Shown piece after piece: positions 1-8,040 of a stretch of DNA of 10,619 bases (positions are counted from its first letter, which is position 1; the number at the start of each line of letters is the position of its first letter). A model generated the notes under the pieces. It ran no database searches. It was not told the origin of the DNA and was given only the letters and a program-made list of their open reading frames with translations. The translations under genes were made by a program, and so were the position numbers. The DNA comes from Clostridiales bacterium. GTDB lineage: Bacteria; Bacillota; Clostridia; Christensenellales; Borkfalkiaceae. Where the stretch lies: NCBI GenBank assembly GCA_003503945.1, contig DOCD01000034.1, positions 1-10,619 of the forward strand. Reading direction: 5' to 3'.

Positions 1-159
1 GATGCGCAGATTTACAACACCTTCAATATGGGTATAGGAATGGTCGTTTGCGTTGCCGAAAGCGACGTGAAAGCCGCGGTTGCACAACTTGAAAGCACCG
101 GAGAAAAGTGCGTTATTTTGGGTAAAACCTTCGAGGGCAGCGGAGTAAAACTTATATGA
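1..159 (+). CDS. purM: Phosphoribosylformylglycinamidine cyclo-ligase (AIR synthetase), C-terminal end only
   Basis: The gene enters from the left edge; 52 codons and a TGA stop are visible. AIR synthetase closes the imidazole ring, converting FGAM plus ATP to AIR in the cytosol. The visible tail starts DAQIYNTFNMGIGMV, which matches the conserved (M)xxTFNMGIGM segment near the C terminus of the PurM family. It is followed by a weakly conserved stretch and a short end, SGVKLI. The stop overlaps the purN start in an ATGA arrangement, the usual purM-purN coupling. The catalytic core and ATP site lie outside the window, so the call rests on this one motif plus operon position. I infer that the gene is intact because the visible part shows no disruption. 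Confidence 0.9.
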   Translation, partial: DAQIYNTFNMGIGMVVCVAESDVKAAVAQLESTGEKCVILGKTFEGSGVKLI

Positions 160-773
160 AAAAGCGTATAGCCGTTTTCGCTTCGGGCGGTGGCACGGAT
201 TTTCAGTCGATTATAGACGCCAACAAAGAGGAAAATTTTTGCGATATTCGCCTTCTGATAGCTTCGAAGGACGGGATAGGCGCCATTGCCCGCGCGCAGG
301 CTAACGGAATACAGAGCGAAGTGTTTTCAAAAAAAGATTATCCCGATTTACAGACGCTGTATTCAAAGCTTACGTATCTTTTGAAAATGCACCGTATTGA
401 CTATATTGTGCTTGCCGGCTGGCTTAAAATAATACCCGAAAGCTTTATTTCGGAATTTCGCGACAGGATAATAAATATCCACCCGTCGCTCATACCCGCT
501 TTTTGCGGCGCCGGTTTTTACGGGCTCAAAGTGCACGAGGCGGTTATCGAGTACGGGGCGAAAATTTCGGGCTGTACGGTACATTTCGTAAACGAGGTGC
601 CCGACGGCGGCGAGATAATCGCCCAGACCGCGGTTGCCGTATCCGACGACGATACCCCCGAAAGCCTGCAAGCGAAAATTCTTGCGGAGGAGCATAAGCT
701 TTTACCCTATTGCGTGAAAAAGCTCTGCCTCGGTTTAATAGAAAAACAGGGCAGAAAAGTTATTATAAAATAA
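156..773 (+). CDS. purN: Phosphoribosylglycinamide formyltransferase (GAR transformylase, folate-dependent)
   Basis: PurN transfers a formyl group from 10-formyltetrahydrofolate to GAR, giving FGAR. The 205-residue product is of normal length. The N terminus KRIAVFASGGGTDFQSI is the GAR-binding loop of the family. The catalytic set is visible as N107 and H109 in INIHPSLIP and D150 in the VPDGGEII loop. A tryptophan-glycine stretch (AGWLKIIP, about 87-94) precedes it, as expected. The AFCGAGFYGLKVHEAVI variant after the NIHPS motif looks like the clostridial type of PurN (from memory of the family). The ATG overlaps the purM stop by 4 bases, and GGAG at 142-145 sits 10 bases upstream, so translation is probably coupled to purM. 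Nothing unusual in length or frame. Confidence 0.97.
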   Translation: MKKRIAVFASGGGTDFQSIIDANKEENFCDIRLLIASKDGIGAIARAQANGIQSEVFSKKDYPDLQTLYSKLTYLLKMHRIDYIVLAGWLKIIPESFISEFRDRIINIHPSLIPAFCGAGFYGLKVHEAVIEYGAKISGCTVHFVNEVPDGGEIIAQTAVAVSDDDTPESLQAKILAEEHKLLPYCVKKLCLGLIEKQGRKVIIK

Positions 774-791
774 ACAAAAGGAAGATAAAAA

Positions 792-2411
792 ATGGAAATG
801 AAGAAGAGGGCGCTTGTAAGCGTTTCCGACAAAACGGGAGTCGTCGAGTTCTGCAAAGGGCTGACGGAATGCGGGTTTGAGATAATTTCTACGGGCGGCA
901 CGAAAAAAGCGCTCGAAGAGGCGGGGCTTAAAGTTATAGGCATATCCGAGATAACGGGCTTCCCCGAGTGCCTTGACGGCAGGGTAAAGACGTTGCACCC
1001 CAACGTACACGCGGGACTTCTGGCTATGCGCTCCAACCCCGAGCACATGGCGCAGCTCGAAAAGCTGAACATAAACACCATTGATATCGTCTGCGTAAAT
1101 CTTTATCCTTTTAAAGCCACGCTCGAAAAGGGAGCGGATTTTGCAACCTGCATCGAAAATATCGATATAGGCGGGCCCACAATGATAAGGGCTGCTGCGA
1201 AAAACTATCAGGACGTTGCCGTTATCGTCGACCCCGAGGATTACGATAAAGTGCTCGATGAGCTGAAAGCGGGCGGCGTTTCGCTCGAAACGAAAAAGCT
1301 TTTACAGTATAAGGTTTTTGCGCATACCGCCGTTTACGACAGCCTTATTTCCAACTATCTTGCTTCGCAGCTGGGCATCACATTCCCCGACGAAGTAACT
1401 TTTGCCTATAAAAAAGCGCAGGATATGCGTTACGGAGAAAATCCTCAACAGCAGGCGGTTTTCTATAACGAACAGATTATCCGTAAAGGCTCGCTTTCTT
1501 CCGCAACGCAGATTTGGGGCAAAGAGCTTTCGTATAACAATATCAACGACGCGAACGGCGCGCTCGAACTTTTAAAGGAATTCGGGTCCACCCCTGCGGT
1601 AGTTGCTTGCAAGCACGCAAACCCCTGCGGAGTGGGCACGGGCGAAAACATTTTCGAAGCGTATATGCGCGCGTATAATTCCGACCCCGTTTCGGTATTC
1701 GGCGGTATACTTGCAATAAACGGTACGGTGGACGAGGCTACCGCGACCGAAATCAATAAAATATTTATCGAAATAGTCATAGCTTCCGCATATACCTGCG
1801 GCGCGCTGGAAATCCTCGAAAGCAAAAAAAATATAAGACTGTTGCAGATACACGATATTTCCGCTAAGCGCGAAAAATCCGCATTCGATATGAAAAAGGT
1901 ATACGGCGGGCTTTTGGTTCAGCAGTACGACGAAACGGGTTTAAGCGGCGAGGATATGTCGCTTTTCACCAAAAAGGCGGAAGTTCAGACGACCTCGCTT
2001 GCGGACGGTAAACAGAAAACAATTTACGGGCTCGGCGTCGTGACCGAGCGTATGCCTACCGAGGACGAAATCGCGGCAATGCTTTTCAACTGGAAGGTCG
2101 TAAAACATACCAAATCGAACGCTATCGTAATAGGCAAACGCGACAGAACGACGGGTATCGGTATGGGGCAGACCAACCGTATCTGGGCGGCTCAGCAGGC
2201 AATAGCTCACGCCGGCGGCAAGGCGAAAGGTTCGGTAATGGCGTCGGACGCGTTCTTTCCTTTCCCCGACTGCGTGGAAGAGTGCGTAAAAGCGGGCATA
2301 ACGGCAATAATCCAGCCGGGCGGCTCCATTCGCGACAAAGATTCTGTCGAAGCGTGCAATGCTGCGGGCATAGCAATGGTATTTGTCGGCGACCGCCACT
2401 TCAAGCATTAA
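792..2411 (+). CDS. purH: Bifunctional AICAR formyltransferase / IMP cyclohydrolase
   Basis: PurH performs the last two steps to IMP: formylation of AICAR from 10-formyl-THF, then ring closure. The 539-residue product has both domains. The N-terminal MGS-like cyclohydrolase domain (about 1-150) shows STGGT, GRVKTLHP, NLYPF and ENIDIGGPTMIRAAAKN. The C-terminal transformylase shows MRYGENPQQ (R213-P218), the catalytic K274-H275 pair in KHANPCGVG, RDRTTGIGMGQTNR, SDAFFPFPD and the terminal IQPGGSIRD...RHFKH. The length is slightly above the commonly seen 510-530, with a loop around TSLADGKQKTIYG before the VTERMPT segment. ATG 792 is chosen because AGGAAG at 779-784 lies 7 bases upstream; the in-frame ATG at 798 would be 13 bases away. 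It follows purN by 18 bases. Confidence 0.98.
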   Translation: MEMKKRALVSVSDKTGVVEFCKGLTECGFEIISTGGTKKALEEAGLKVIGISEITGFPECLDGRVKTLHPNVHAGLLAMRSNPEHMAQLEKLNINTIDIVCVNLYPFKATLEKGADFATCIENIDIGGPTMIRAAAKNYQDVAVIVDPEDYDKVLDELKAGGVSLETKKLLQYKVFAHTAVYDSLISNYLASQLGITFPDEVTFAYKKAQDMRYGENPQQQAVFYNEQIIRKGSLSSATQIWGKELSYNNINDANGALELLKEFGSTPAVVACKHANPCGVGTGENIFEAYMRAYNSDPVSVFGGILAINGTVDEATATEINKIFIEIVIASAYTCGALEILESKKNIRLLQIHDISAKREKSAFDMKKVYGGLLVQQYDETGLSGEDMSLFTKKAEVQTTSLADGKQKTIYGLGVVTERMPTEDEIAAMLFNWKVVKHTKSNAIVIGKRDRTTGIGMGQTNRIWAAQQAIAHAGGKAKGSVMASDAFFPFPDCVEECVKAGITAIIQPGGSIRDKDSVEACNAAGIAMVFVGDRHFKH

Positions 2412-2418
2412 CAATGGT

Positions 2419-2454
2419 TCACGCAAATCTTTTCTGCGAAAATATTTGCCGTGA
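2419..2454 (+). terminator. Long hairpin in the purH-purD gap, possible terminator or attenuator
   Basis: Pairing TCACG-CAAAT-(C)-TTTTC with GAAAA-(T)-ATTTG-(C)-CGTGA gives about 15 base pairs, one mismatch, one bulged C and a TGC triloop. Five Ts follow at 2460-2464, starting a few bases after the stem, so the T tract is not ideally placed for a rho-independent terminator. It begins 8 bases after the purH stop. It could be a terminator, a 3' stabilising hairpin or a processing site. The stem is read directly; its function is inferred. Confidence 0.5.
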
Positions 2455-2467
2455 GAGTATTTTTCGT

Positions 2468-2508
2468 AAAATGCAGAACGGGCGAAATCAATCCGCCCTT
2501 GCATTTTT
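2468..2508 (+). terminator. Second hairpin with T tract in the purH-purD gap, probable rho-independent terminator
   Basis: AAAATGCA (2468-2475) pairs with TGCATTTT (2500-2507) and GGGCG (2480-2484) with CGCCC (2494-2498), with a small asymmetric internal loop and a 9-base loop. The stem runs into five Ts ending at 2508. This has the form of an intrinsic terminator, and with the hairpin before it makes a tandem pair. If it works, purD and purL would depend on readthrough or on a promoter I cannot identify in the 29 bases left before purD. Partial attenuation inside the operon is the alternative. Confidence 0.5.
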
Positions 2509-2537
2509 CGGCGTTATTATAAAAAATAGGGTTAAAT

Positions 2538-3818
2538 ATGAATGTTTTAGTAATCGGTAACGGCGGAAGGGAACACGCCATACTTCTTGCGCTTAAAAAA
2601 AGTAAGAGAGTTGAAAAATTATATTGTATGAAAGGCAATGCGGGCACTGCGGAGATAGCGGAAAACGTAAACGTCGATTATATGAATATAAACGCAGTAA
2701 AGGAGTATGTTTCCGCTCATCCCGAAATAGATTATTTCGTCGTCACGCCCGACGACCCTCTAGCGATAGGTCTTGTCGACGAGCTCGAAGCTATGGGCAA
2801 ACGCTGTTTCGGTCCCCGTAAGAATGCGGCGATAATCGAGTCGAGCAAGGCTTTTGCGAAAGAGCTTATGAAAAAGTACAAAATTCCCACCGCAGAATCG
2901 CAGACTTTCGACAATTACGGCGACGCGTTGGAGTACGTTCGCAAAAAGGGCGCGCCCATAGTTTTGAAGGCGGACGGGCTTGCGCTCGGCAAGGGCGTTT
3001 TGATCTGCGAAACGCAGGAGCAGGCGGAAGAGGGGCTGAAAGAGATAATGCTCGATAAAGCGTTCGGCTCGGCGGGCAATAAAATAGTTATCGAAGAATG
3101 TATGCGCGGGCTGAAATACACCCCCGGCGAGGAGGTTTCGGTTCTAGCGTTCACCGACGGTAAAACGATAGTGCCTATGATAACCTCCTGCGACCACAAG
3201 CGCGCGGAGGACGGCGACAAGGGCTTGAATACGGGCGGAATGGGTACGTTTTCGCCTTGTCCGTTCTGGACGGATAAGCTTGAAAAACAGGTTCTTAAAG
3301 ATATAATGATACCTACGATGAACGCAATGAACGCCGAGGGGAGGACTTTTAAAGGCTGCCTTTACTTCGGGCTTATGCGCACCGACAAGGGTATGAAGGT
3401 AGTGGAATACAATTCGCGCTTCGGCGACCCCGAAACTCAGGTCGTCCTGCCGATGCTCAAAACCGATTTAATGGATATTTTCGAAGCGGTTACCGAGGAA
3501 AGACTTTCCGACGTTAAAATAGAGTGGGAGGACGGCGCATGCGTATGCGTCGTGCTTGCAAGCGGCGGCTATCCCATAAGCTATACCAAGGGTAAAGAAA
3601 TCACCGTCGGCAATCTGGGCGATACCGTGCTCGTGCATGCTGGTACGGCGATTAAGGACGGAAAGCTTGTGACGAGCGGCGGCAGAGTTCTCGGCGTGGT
3701 GGCCAAGGGTAAAACTATCGAGCAGGCGCGCTACAAGGCTTACACGGCAGTAAGCAACATTCATTTTGAAAATATGCAATATCGTAAAGACATAGGCGTT
3801 AAATACCGCGAGGGCTGA
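2538..3818 (+). CDS. purD: Phosphoribosylamine-glycine ligase (GAR synthetase)
   Basis: PurD joins glycine to phosphoribosylamine with ATP, giving GAR, the substrate of PurN. The 426-residue product has the ATP-grasp layout of the family: an N-terminal domain beginning VLVIGNGGREHA (G7-A14); the ATP-grasp core with KADGLALGKGV (K144 onward) and EEVSVLAF; NTGGMG (N231-G236) followed by TFSPCPFW; VEYNSRFGDPE (N292-E299), which carries metal-binding residues; and the C-terminal domain with VVLASGGYP and SGGRVLGVVAKG. The ATG at 2538 has only a modest AGGG at 2528-2531, 6 bases upstream. The gene follows a 126-base gap with two hairpins, so its expression may be partly uncoupled from purH. It is separated from purL by 8 bases. 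Intact, with no odd composition. Confidence 0.98.
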   Translation: MNVLVIGNGGREHAILLALKKSKRVEKLYCMKGNAGTAEIAENVNVDYMNINAVKEYVSAHPEIDYFVVTPDDPLAIGLVDELEAMGKRCFGPRKNAAIIESSKAFAKELMKKYKIPTAESQTFDNYGDALEYVRKKGAPIVLKADGLALGKGVLICETQEQAEEGLKEIMLDKAFGSAGNKIVIEECMRGLKYTPGEEVSVLAFTDGKTIVPMITSCDHKRAEDGDKGLNTGGMGTFSPCPFWTDKLEKQVLKDIMIPTMNAMNAEGRTFKGCLYFGLMRTDKGMKVVEYNSRFGDPETQVVLPMLKTDLMDIFEAVTEERLSDVKIEWEDGACVCVVLASGGYPISYTKGKEITVGNLGDTVLVHAGTAIKDGKLVTSGGRVLGVVAKGKTIEQARYKAYTAVSNIHFENMQYRKDIGVKYREG

Positions 3819-3826
3819 ACAGTAAA

Positions 3827-6800
3827 ATGATATACAGAATTTTTGTAGAAAAAAAGGATAATTTACAGGCAAAAAAAGTAAAAGAAGACATTGTAAACCT
3901 TCTTAAAATACCCGTAACCGAAGTGCGCAGCATGATTCGTTACGACGTTGAGGGCATGACTGAGGAGCAATTCGGCGCGGCGGTTCCGTGCGTTTTTTCC
4001 GAGCCGCCCGTAGACAACGTCTATTACGAAACCGCGGAGTTTTCCGCGGACAGCAAGGTTTTCGCCGTTGCTTATCTTACGGGGCAGTACGACCAGCGCG
4101 CGGACAGCGCGGCTCAGTGCGTACAGCTTCTCACCCAGAAGGAGCGTCCTCTTATAAAATGCGCAACCGTATATGCGGTAAAAGGTGCTGACGACAAGCA
4201 GCTCAAAGCGATTAAAAAACACCTTATAAACCCCGTCGAAAGCGAGGAAGCTTCGCTCGATAAACCCGAAACCCTCGTGCATCTGGCAGTGGAGGCTGAC
4301 GACGTTAAAACGCTTTCGGGATTTATAGATTACACTGATAAGCAAATTGCCGATTATCACGCGCAAATGGGTCTAGCTATGTCTGTTGCCGACCTTGCTT
4401 TCGTGCGCGATTATTTCAAAAAAGAGAAAAGAAACCCCACGGAAACGGAGATAAAGGTAATAGACACGTACTGGTCGGACCATTGTCGCCATACGACGTT
4501 CGCTACCGAAATTAAGAACATAGATATAAACAGCAATAACGAACATATAGGCAAGTCGCTCGAATTATACAACGGGCTTTTTGCCGAGCTTTACAAGGGC
4601 AGAAAGGACAAATATCCCTGTCTTATGGATATAGCCACGATTGCGGTTAAAAAGCTTAAAAAAGAGGGTAAGCTCGACAACCTCGACGAGTCGGACGAAA
4701 TAAACGCGTGCTCTATAAAAATAGACGCGGAGCTTGACGGTAAGAAGCAGAAATATACCGTTATGTTTAAAAACGAAACGCACAATCACCCTACGGAAAT
4801 CGAGCCGTTCGGCGGAGCGGCGACCTGTCTCGGCGGAGCTATCCGCGACCCTCTTTCTGGCAGAACTTACGTTTTGCAGTCAATGCGCGTAACGGGCTGC
4901 GCCGACCCTACCGAGCCGATTGAAAATACGCTTGCGGGTAAGCTTCCTCAGCGCGTAATCACAAAAACCGCAGCTGCGGGATTTTCTTCGTACGGCAATC
5001 AGATAGGGCTTGCGACGGGTCAGGTAGAAGAGGTGTATCACCCCGGTTATAAGGCTAAAAGGCTTGAAACGGGCTTCGTCGTAGGCGGCGCGAAATCGGA
5101 TATGATTTATCGCGCAAAGCCCGAAAAAGGCGACGTGATAATACTTCTCGGCGGCGAAACGGGCCGCGACGGTTGCGGCGGCGCGACGGGCTCTTCAAAG
5201 GCGCACGACGTGAAGTCTGTTCAGACCTGCGGCGCGGAGGTGCAGAAGGGCAACGCGCTTACAGAGCGCAAGCTTCAAAGGCTGTTTTTAAACGCGGAAG
5301 CTACGCGTATGATAAAAAAATGTAACGATTTCGGCGCGGGCGGCGTAGCGGTTGCGATAGGCGAACTTTCCGACGGGCTGGAAATAACTCTCGATAAGGT
5401 TCCCAAAAAATACGAAGGACTTTCCGGCACCGAGCTCGCCATATCCGAATCGCAGGAGCGTATGGCGGTAGTAGTTTCGGCAAAAGACGTAGATAAATTT
5501 ATCGCGCTTGCCGCGGAGGAAAACCTTTCGGCGACCCCTGTTGCGGTCGTAACCGACGACAGAAGAATGAAGATGTTCCACAGGGGCAAAGCAATAGTGG
5601 ACATTTCCCGCGATTTCCTCGATACCAACGGCGTAAAGCAGATAACCGACGCCGAAATCAACGAAAACGCCACAAAATTTTTCGCGGATAAAGAAGTCGG
5701 CGACTTCAAAACCGCGCTTTTGAACACCCTTTCCGAATTTAACGTATGCTCCAAAAAAGGGCTTGCGGAAATGTTCGACTCCACGATAGGCGCAAAATCT
5801 GTGTACATGCCGTTCGGCGGCAAGCATCAGCTCACCCCCGTGATAGCGATGGCTTCGAAAATCACGGGCGGCGAAACGGACGACTGCACCGTTTCGGCAT
5901 ACGGGTATAATCCCGAGCTTATGTCCGATTCGCCTTTCACGGGCGCAATTTACTCGATAGTTACCTCCGTCGCGAAAGTAGTTGCGGCGGGCGCAAAATT
6001 CGAAGATATCCGCCTGACCTTACAGGAATTTTTTATGCGGCTCCGTGACGATAAAAAGCGTTGGGGCGTTCCGCTTGCGGCGCTTCTCGGTGCGCTGTAC
6101 GCGCAGATAAATCTCGGGCTCGGTGCAATCGGCGGCAAGGATTCGATGAGCGGTACGTTCGAGGATATCGACGTGCCCCCGACGCTCATATCGTTTGCGC
6201 TTGCGCCCGCAAAGGCGTCCGCGCTCATAGTCAACGTGATAAAGCGTGCAGGCGAAAAGCTTTACCTTTTGCCTATGCGTAAGGATAAAAATTCGGTACC
6301 CGATTTCGCGTACCTCAAAAAGCTGTACGCTTGCGTAAATAAGGGCATATCGCAAGGCAAGATCAAATTCGCGACGGTTGTTGAAAAGGGCGGCGTTGCG
6401 GCTACGGTGGTAAAAAGCTGCCTCGGTAACGGCTTCGGCTTTAAATTCGCGTGCGACGAAAAGCTGCTTTTCAATGAGCGTTACGGCGATATCATAGTTT
6501 CCGCCGAGGACGAAAACGCGTTCGGCGGGCTCGATTTCGCGTTTATAGGCGTTTCGGATACGGGTAGCTTCGAGTTTAAAAATTCAGAGGTTTCCGTAAG
6601 TGAAGCGGTTTCCGCATACACGGGCAGGCTTGACGGGGTATTCCCCGCGACCGCACCAGCGACGGGAGCGGTACCCGACTGCGACTATACCGTAAGAAAG
6701 GGCAAAGCTTCCCAAATAAAGACGGCAAAACCCGTAGTATTTATACCCGCGTTCCCCGGTACCAACTGCGAGCTCGACACTGCGCGCGCTTTCAGACTTG

Positions 6801-7525
6801 CGGGGGCTAAACCCGAAGTGCTCGTTATCAAAAATCGTACGCCTCAGGATATCGAGGAAAGCGTTAAAGCGATTATCAAAGCAATTGACAGGGCAAACAT
6901 AATTGCTTTCCCCGGCGGTTTTTCGGGCGGCGACGAACCCGACGGCTCGGGCAAGTTTATTGCAACCACATTCAAAAACCCCGCGGTTTCCGAAAAGATT
7001 ATCGAGCTTTTAATTTGCCGCGACGGATTAGTGCTCGGCATCTGCAACGGCTTCCAGGCGCTCATAAAGCTGGGGCTCGTGCCTTACGGCAAGGTTTGCC
7101 CGCTTTCGGAAAATTCGCCCACGCTTACGTACAACAATATTTCAAGGCACGTTTCGACTATGACTAATATCCGCGTTGCGTCCGTTCTGAGCCCGTGGCT
7201 CTCCGCGTGCAAGGTCGGCGAGGTTTATTCGGTTCCCGTATCACACGGCGAGGGTAAAGTGGTCGCTCCCGCAGCCGAGCTCGAACTTATGCGCAAAAAC
7301 GGGCAGATTGCGACGCAATACGTAGATTTGTCGGGCAAGCCCACAATGCAAAGCCCTTTCAACCCCAACGGAAGCGCGTATGCAATCGAGGGTATCACCT
7401 CGCCCGACGGCAGAGTATACGGCAAAATGGGTCACAGCGAGCGTACGGGCGAAAATCTTTATAAAAATTACGACGGCAATTTCGATATGAAAATTTTCGA
7501 AAGCGGCGTAAAATATTTCGGTTGA
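3827..7525 (+). CDS. purL: Phosphoribosylformylglycinamidine synthase, single-chain (large) type
   Basis: This enzyme makes FGAM from FGAR, glutamine and ATP. At 1232 residues it is the large single-chain form, equivalent to PurS, small PurL and PurQ fused. An N-terminal PurS-like region (about 1-150) is followed by the linker motif YWSDHCRHTTF (215-225). Two AIRS-like synthetase repeats follow (about 230-960); the first holds NETHNHPTEIEPFGGAATCLGGAIRD starting at N316. The C-terminal glutamine amidotransferase (about 966-1232) begins VFIPAFPGTNCELD and has AFPGGFSGGDEPDG. Its nucleophile is C1073 in GICNGFQ, and the catalytic H1203 and E1205 lie in GHSER. All three triad residues are present, so ammonia can come from glutamine. 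ATG 3827 lies 8 bases after purD, with only a weak GAGGG inside the purD end; translational coupling is likely. Confidence 0.98.
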   Translation: MIYRIFVEKKDNLQAKKVKEDIVNLLKIPVTEVRSMIRYDVEGMTEEQFGAAVPCVFSEPPVDNVYYETAEFSADSKVFAVAYLTGQYDQRADSAAQCVQLLTQKERPLIKCATVYAVKGADDKQLKAIKKHLINPVESEEASLDKPETLVHLAVEADDVKTLSGFIDYTDKQIADYHAQMGLAMSVADLAFVRDYFKKEKRNPTETEIKVIDTYWSDHCRHTTFATEIKNIDINSNNEHIGKSLELYNGLFAELYKGRKDKYPCLMDIATIAVKKLKKEGKLDNLDESDEINACSIKIDAELDGKKQKYTVMFKNETHNHPTEIEPFGGAATCLGGAIRDPLSGRTYVLQSMRVTGCADPTEPIENTLAGKLPQRVITKTAAAGFSSYGNQIGLATGQVEEVYHPGYKAKRLETGFVVGGAKSDMIYRAKPEKGDVIILLGGETGRDGCGGATGSSKAHDVKSVQTCGAEVQKGNALTERKLQRLFLNAEATRMIKKCNDFGAGGVAVAIGELSDGLEITLDKVPKKYEGLSGTELAISESQERMAVVVSAKDVDKFIALAAEENLSATPVAVVTDDRRMKMFHRGKAIVDISRDFLDTNGVKQITDAEINENATKFFADKEVGDFKTALLNTLSEFNVCSKKGLAEMFDSTIGAKSVYMPFGGKHQLTPVIAMASKITGGETDDCTVSAYGYNPELMSDSPFTGAIYSIVTSVAKVVAAGAKFEDIRLTLQEFFMRLRDDKKRWGVPLAALLGALYAQINLGLGAIGGKDSMSGTFEDIDVPPTLISFALAPAKASALIVNVIKRAGEKLYLLPMRKDKNSVPDFAYLKKLYACVNKGISQGKIKFATVVEKGGVAATVVKSCLGNGFGFKFACDEKLLFNERYGDIIVSAEDENAFGGLDFAFIGVSDTGSFEFKNSEVSVSEAVSAYTGRLDGVFPATAPATGAVPDCDYTVRKGKASQIKTAKPVVFIPAFPGTNCELDTARAFRLAGAKPEVLVIKNRTPQDIEESVKAIIKAIDRANIIAFPGGFSGGDEPDGSGKFIATTFKNPAVSEKIIELLICRDGLVLGICNGFQALIKLGLVPYGKVCPLSENSPTLTYNNISRHVSTMTNIRVASVLSPWLSACKVGEVYSVPVSHGEGKVVAPAAELELMRKNGQIATQYVDLSGKPTMQSPFNPNGSAYAIEGITSPDGRVYGKMGHSERTGENLYKNYDGNFDMKIFESGVKYFG

Positions 7526-7533
7526 CACCGATA

Positions 7534-7539
7534 AGAGGA
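7534..7539 (+). promoter_or_regulatory. Ribosome binding site that fixes the nrdR start
   Basis: AGAGGA lies 6 bases before ATG 7546. The frame is open further upstream to a TTG at 7522, but that codon overlaps the purL stop and would put this site inside the gene. The ATG also gives the family's standard N terminus MRCxYC. Confidence 0.8.
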
Positions 7540-7545
7540 AATAAA

Positions 7546-8004
7546 ATGAGATGTATTTATTGCGGTTACGAAGACAGTAAGGTTATCGACAGCCGTTCGG
7601 CGGACGAGGGCAGAACGATAAGGCGCAGGCGCGAGTGTTTCAGTTGCGGTAAAAGGTTTACCACGTACGAAACAATCGAGGATACGCCCGTGCTCGTCAT
7701 AAAATCAAACGGCGCAAGGCAGCAGCTCGACCCGCAGAAAATCAAAAACGGAATAATCAAATCGTGCGAAAAGCGTCCCGTATCAATGACCGAAATCGAC
7801 GAAATCGTCGCCGCGGTTATCAAACAGATAGACAATTCGCTCGAACAGGAGGTTTCGTCCAAGCATATAGGCGAGCTCGTTATGGAAGAGCTTAAAAAAC
7901 ACGACGAAGTTGCGTACGTAAGGTATGCCAGCGTTTACAGGTCTTTCAAAGATATTTCGAGCTTTATGGACGAGCTTCAAAAAATGATGGAAGGTAAAAA
8001 ATAA
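7546..8004 (+). CDS. nrdR: Transcriptional repressor NrdR
   Basis: NrdR represses ribonucleotide reductase genes by binding NrdR boxes, sensing ATP/dATP through an ATP-cone domain. The 152-residue product has the standard layout. The N-terminal zinc ribbon has C3, C6, C31 and C34 (MRCIYCGYEDSKV...RRRRECFSCGKRFTTYE). The ATP-cone runs from about residue 49 (VLVIKSNGARQQLDPQKI) to RYASVYRSFKDI. The gene starts 20 bases after purL with a good ribosome binding site, so it is probably carried on the purine transcript. A strong hairpin follows its stop. I see no NrdR-box pair upstream of it, and no ribonucleotide reductase gene in the window, so its targets lie elsewhere. Linking a dNTP-sensing regulator to purine synthesis is plausible but inferred. 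Confidence 0.97.
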   Translation: MRCIYCGYEDSKVIDSRSADEGRTIRRRRECFSCGKRFTTYETIEDTPVLVIKSNGARQQLDPQKIKNGIIKSCEKRPVSMTEIDEIVAAVIKQIDNSLEQEVSSKHIGELVMEELKKHDEVAYVRYASVYRSFKDISSFMDELQKMMEGKK

Positions 8005-8006
8005 AG

Positions 8007-8040
8007 AAATTCAGACAGTGAAAACACTGTCTGAATTTTT
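8007..8040 (+). terminator. Rho-independent terminator after nrdR
   Basis: AAATTCAGACAGTG (8007-8020) and CACTGTCTGAATTT (8025-8038) are perfect complements around an AAAA loop, a 14-bp stem with no mismatch. It ends in five Ts (8036-8040) and begins 3 bases after the nrdR stop. This is the clearest terminator in the window. It ends directly before the ispG ribosome binding site at 8041-8046, so ispG would need its own promoter further upstream or readthrough. Confidence 0.85.

Noticed and set aside
798..800. Alternative purH start at the in-frame ATG 798
   Set aside because: The AGGAAG site is 13 bases from it but 7 bases from ATG 792, so 792 fits better; the difference is two residues only.
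2446..2472. Promoter-like TTGCCG and TAAAAT in the purH-purD gap
   Set aside because: The spacer is only 15 bases and the -35 match is partial. Both elements lie within or against hairpin arms, so chance similarity in AT-rich DNA is the simpler reading.
1941..2504. 187-codon open frame on the - strand opposite purH
   Set aside because: No recognisable protein; it lies opposite well-conserved PurH codons and appears to be a shadow produced by codon bias.
2412..2537. Purine riboswitch or PurR box in the purH-purD gap
   Set aside because: No conserved purine-riboswitch core and no PurBox-like CGAACATTC-type repeat is visible; only simple hairpins are present.
5275..5827. Two overlapping - strand open frames of about 180 codons opposite purL
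   Set aside because: Two different frames are open over the same stretch, which points to GC-patterned codon use in purL. The translations look like no known family.
7522..7545. Longer nrdR reading frame starting at TTG 7522
   Set aside because: The TTG overlaps the purL stop, has no suitable ribosome binding site, and adds residues not found in NrdR. ATG 7546 has AGAGGA at the right distance and gives the standard MRCxYC start.
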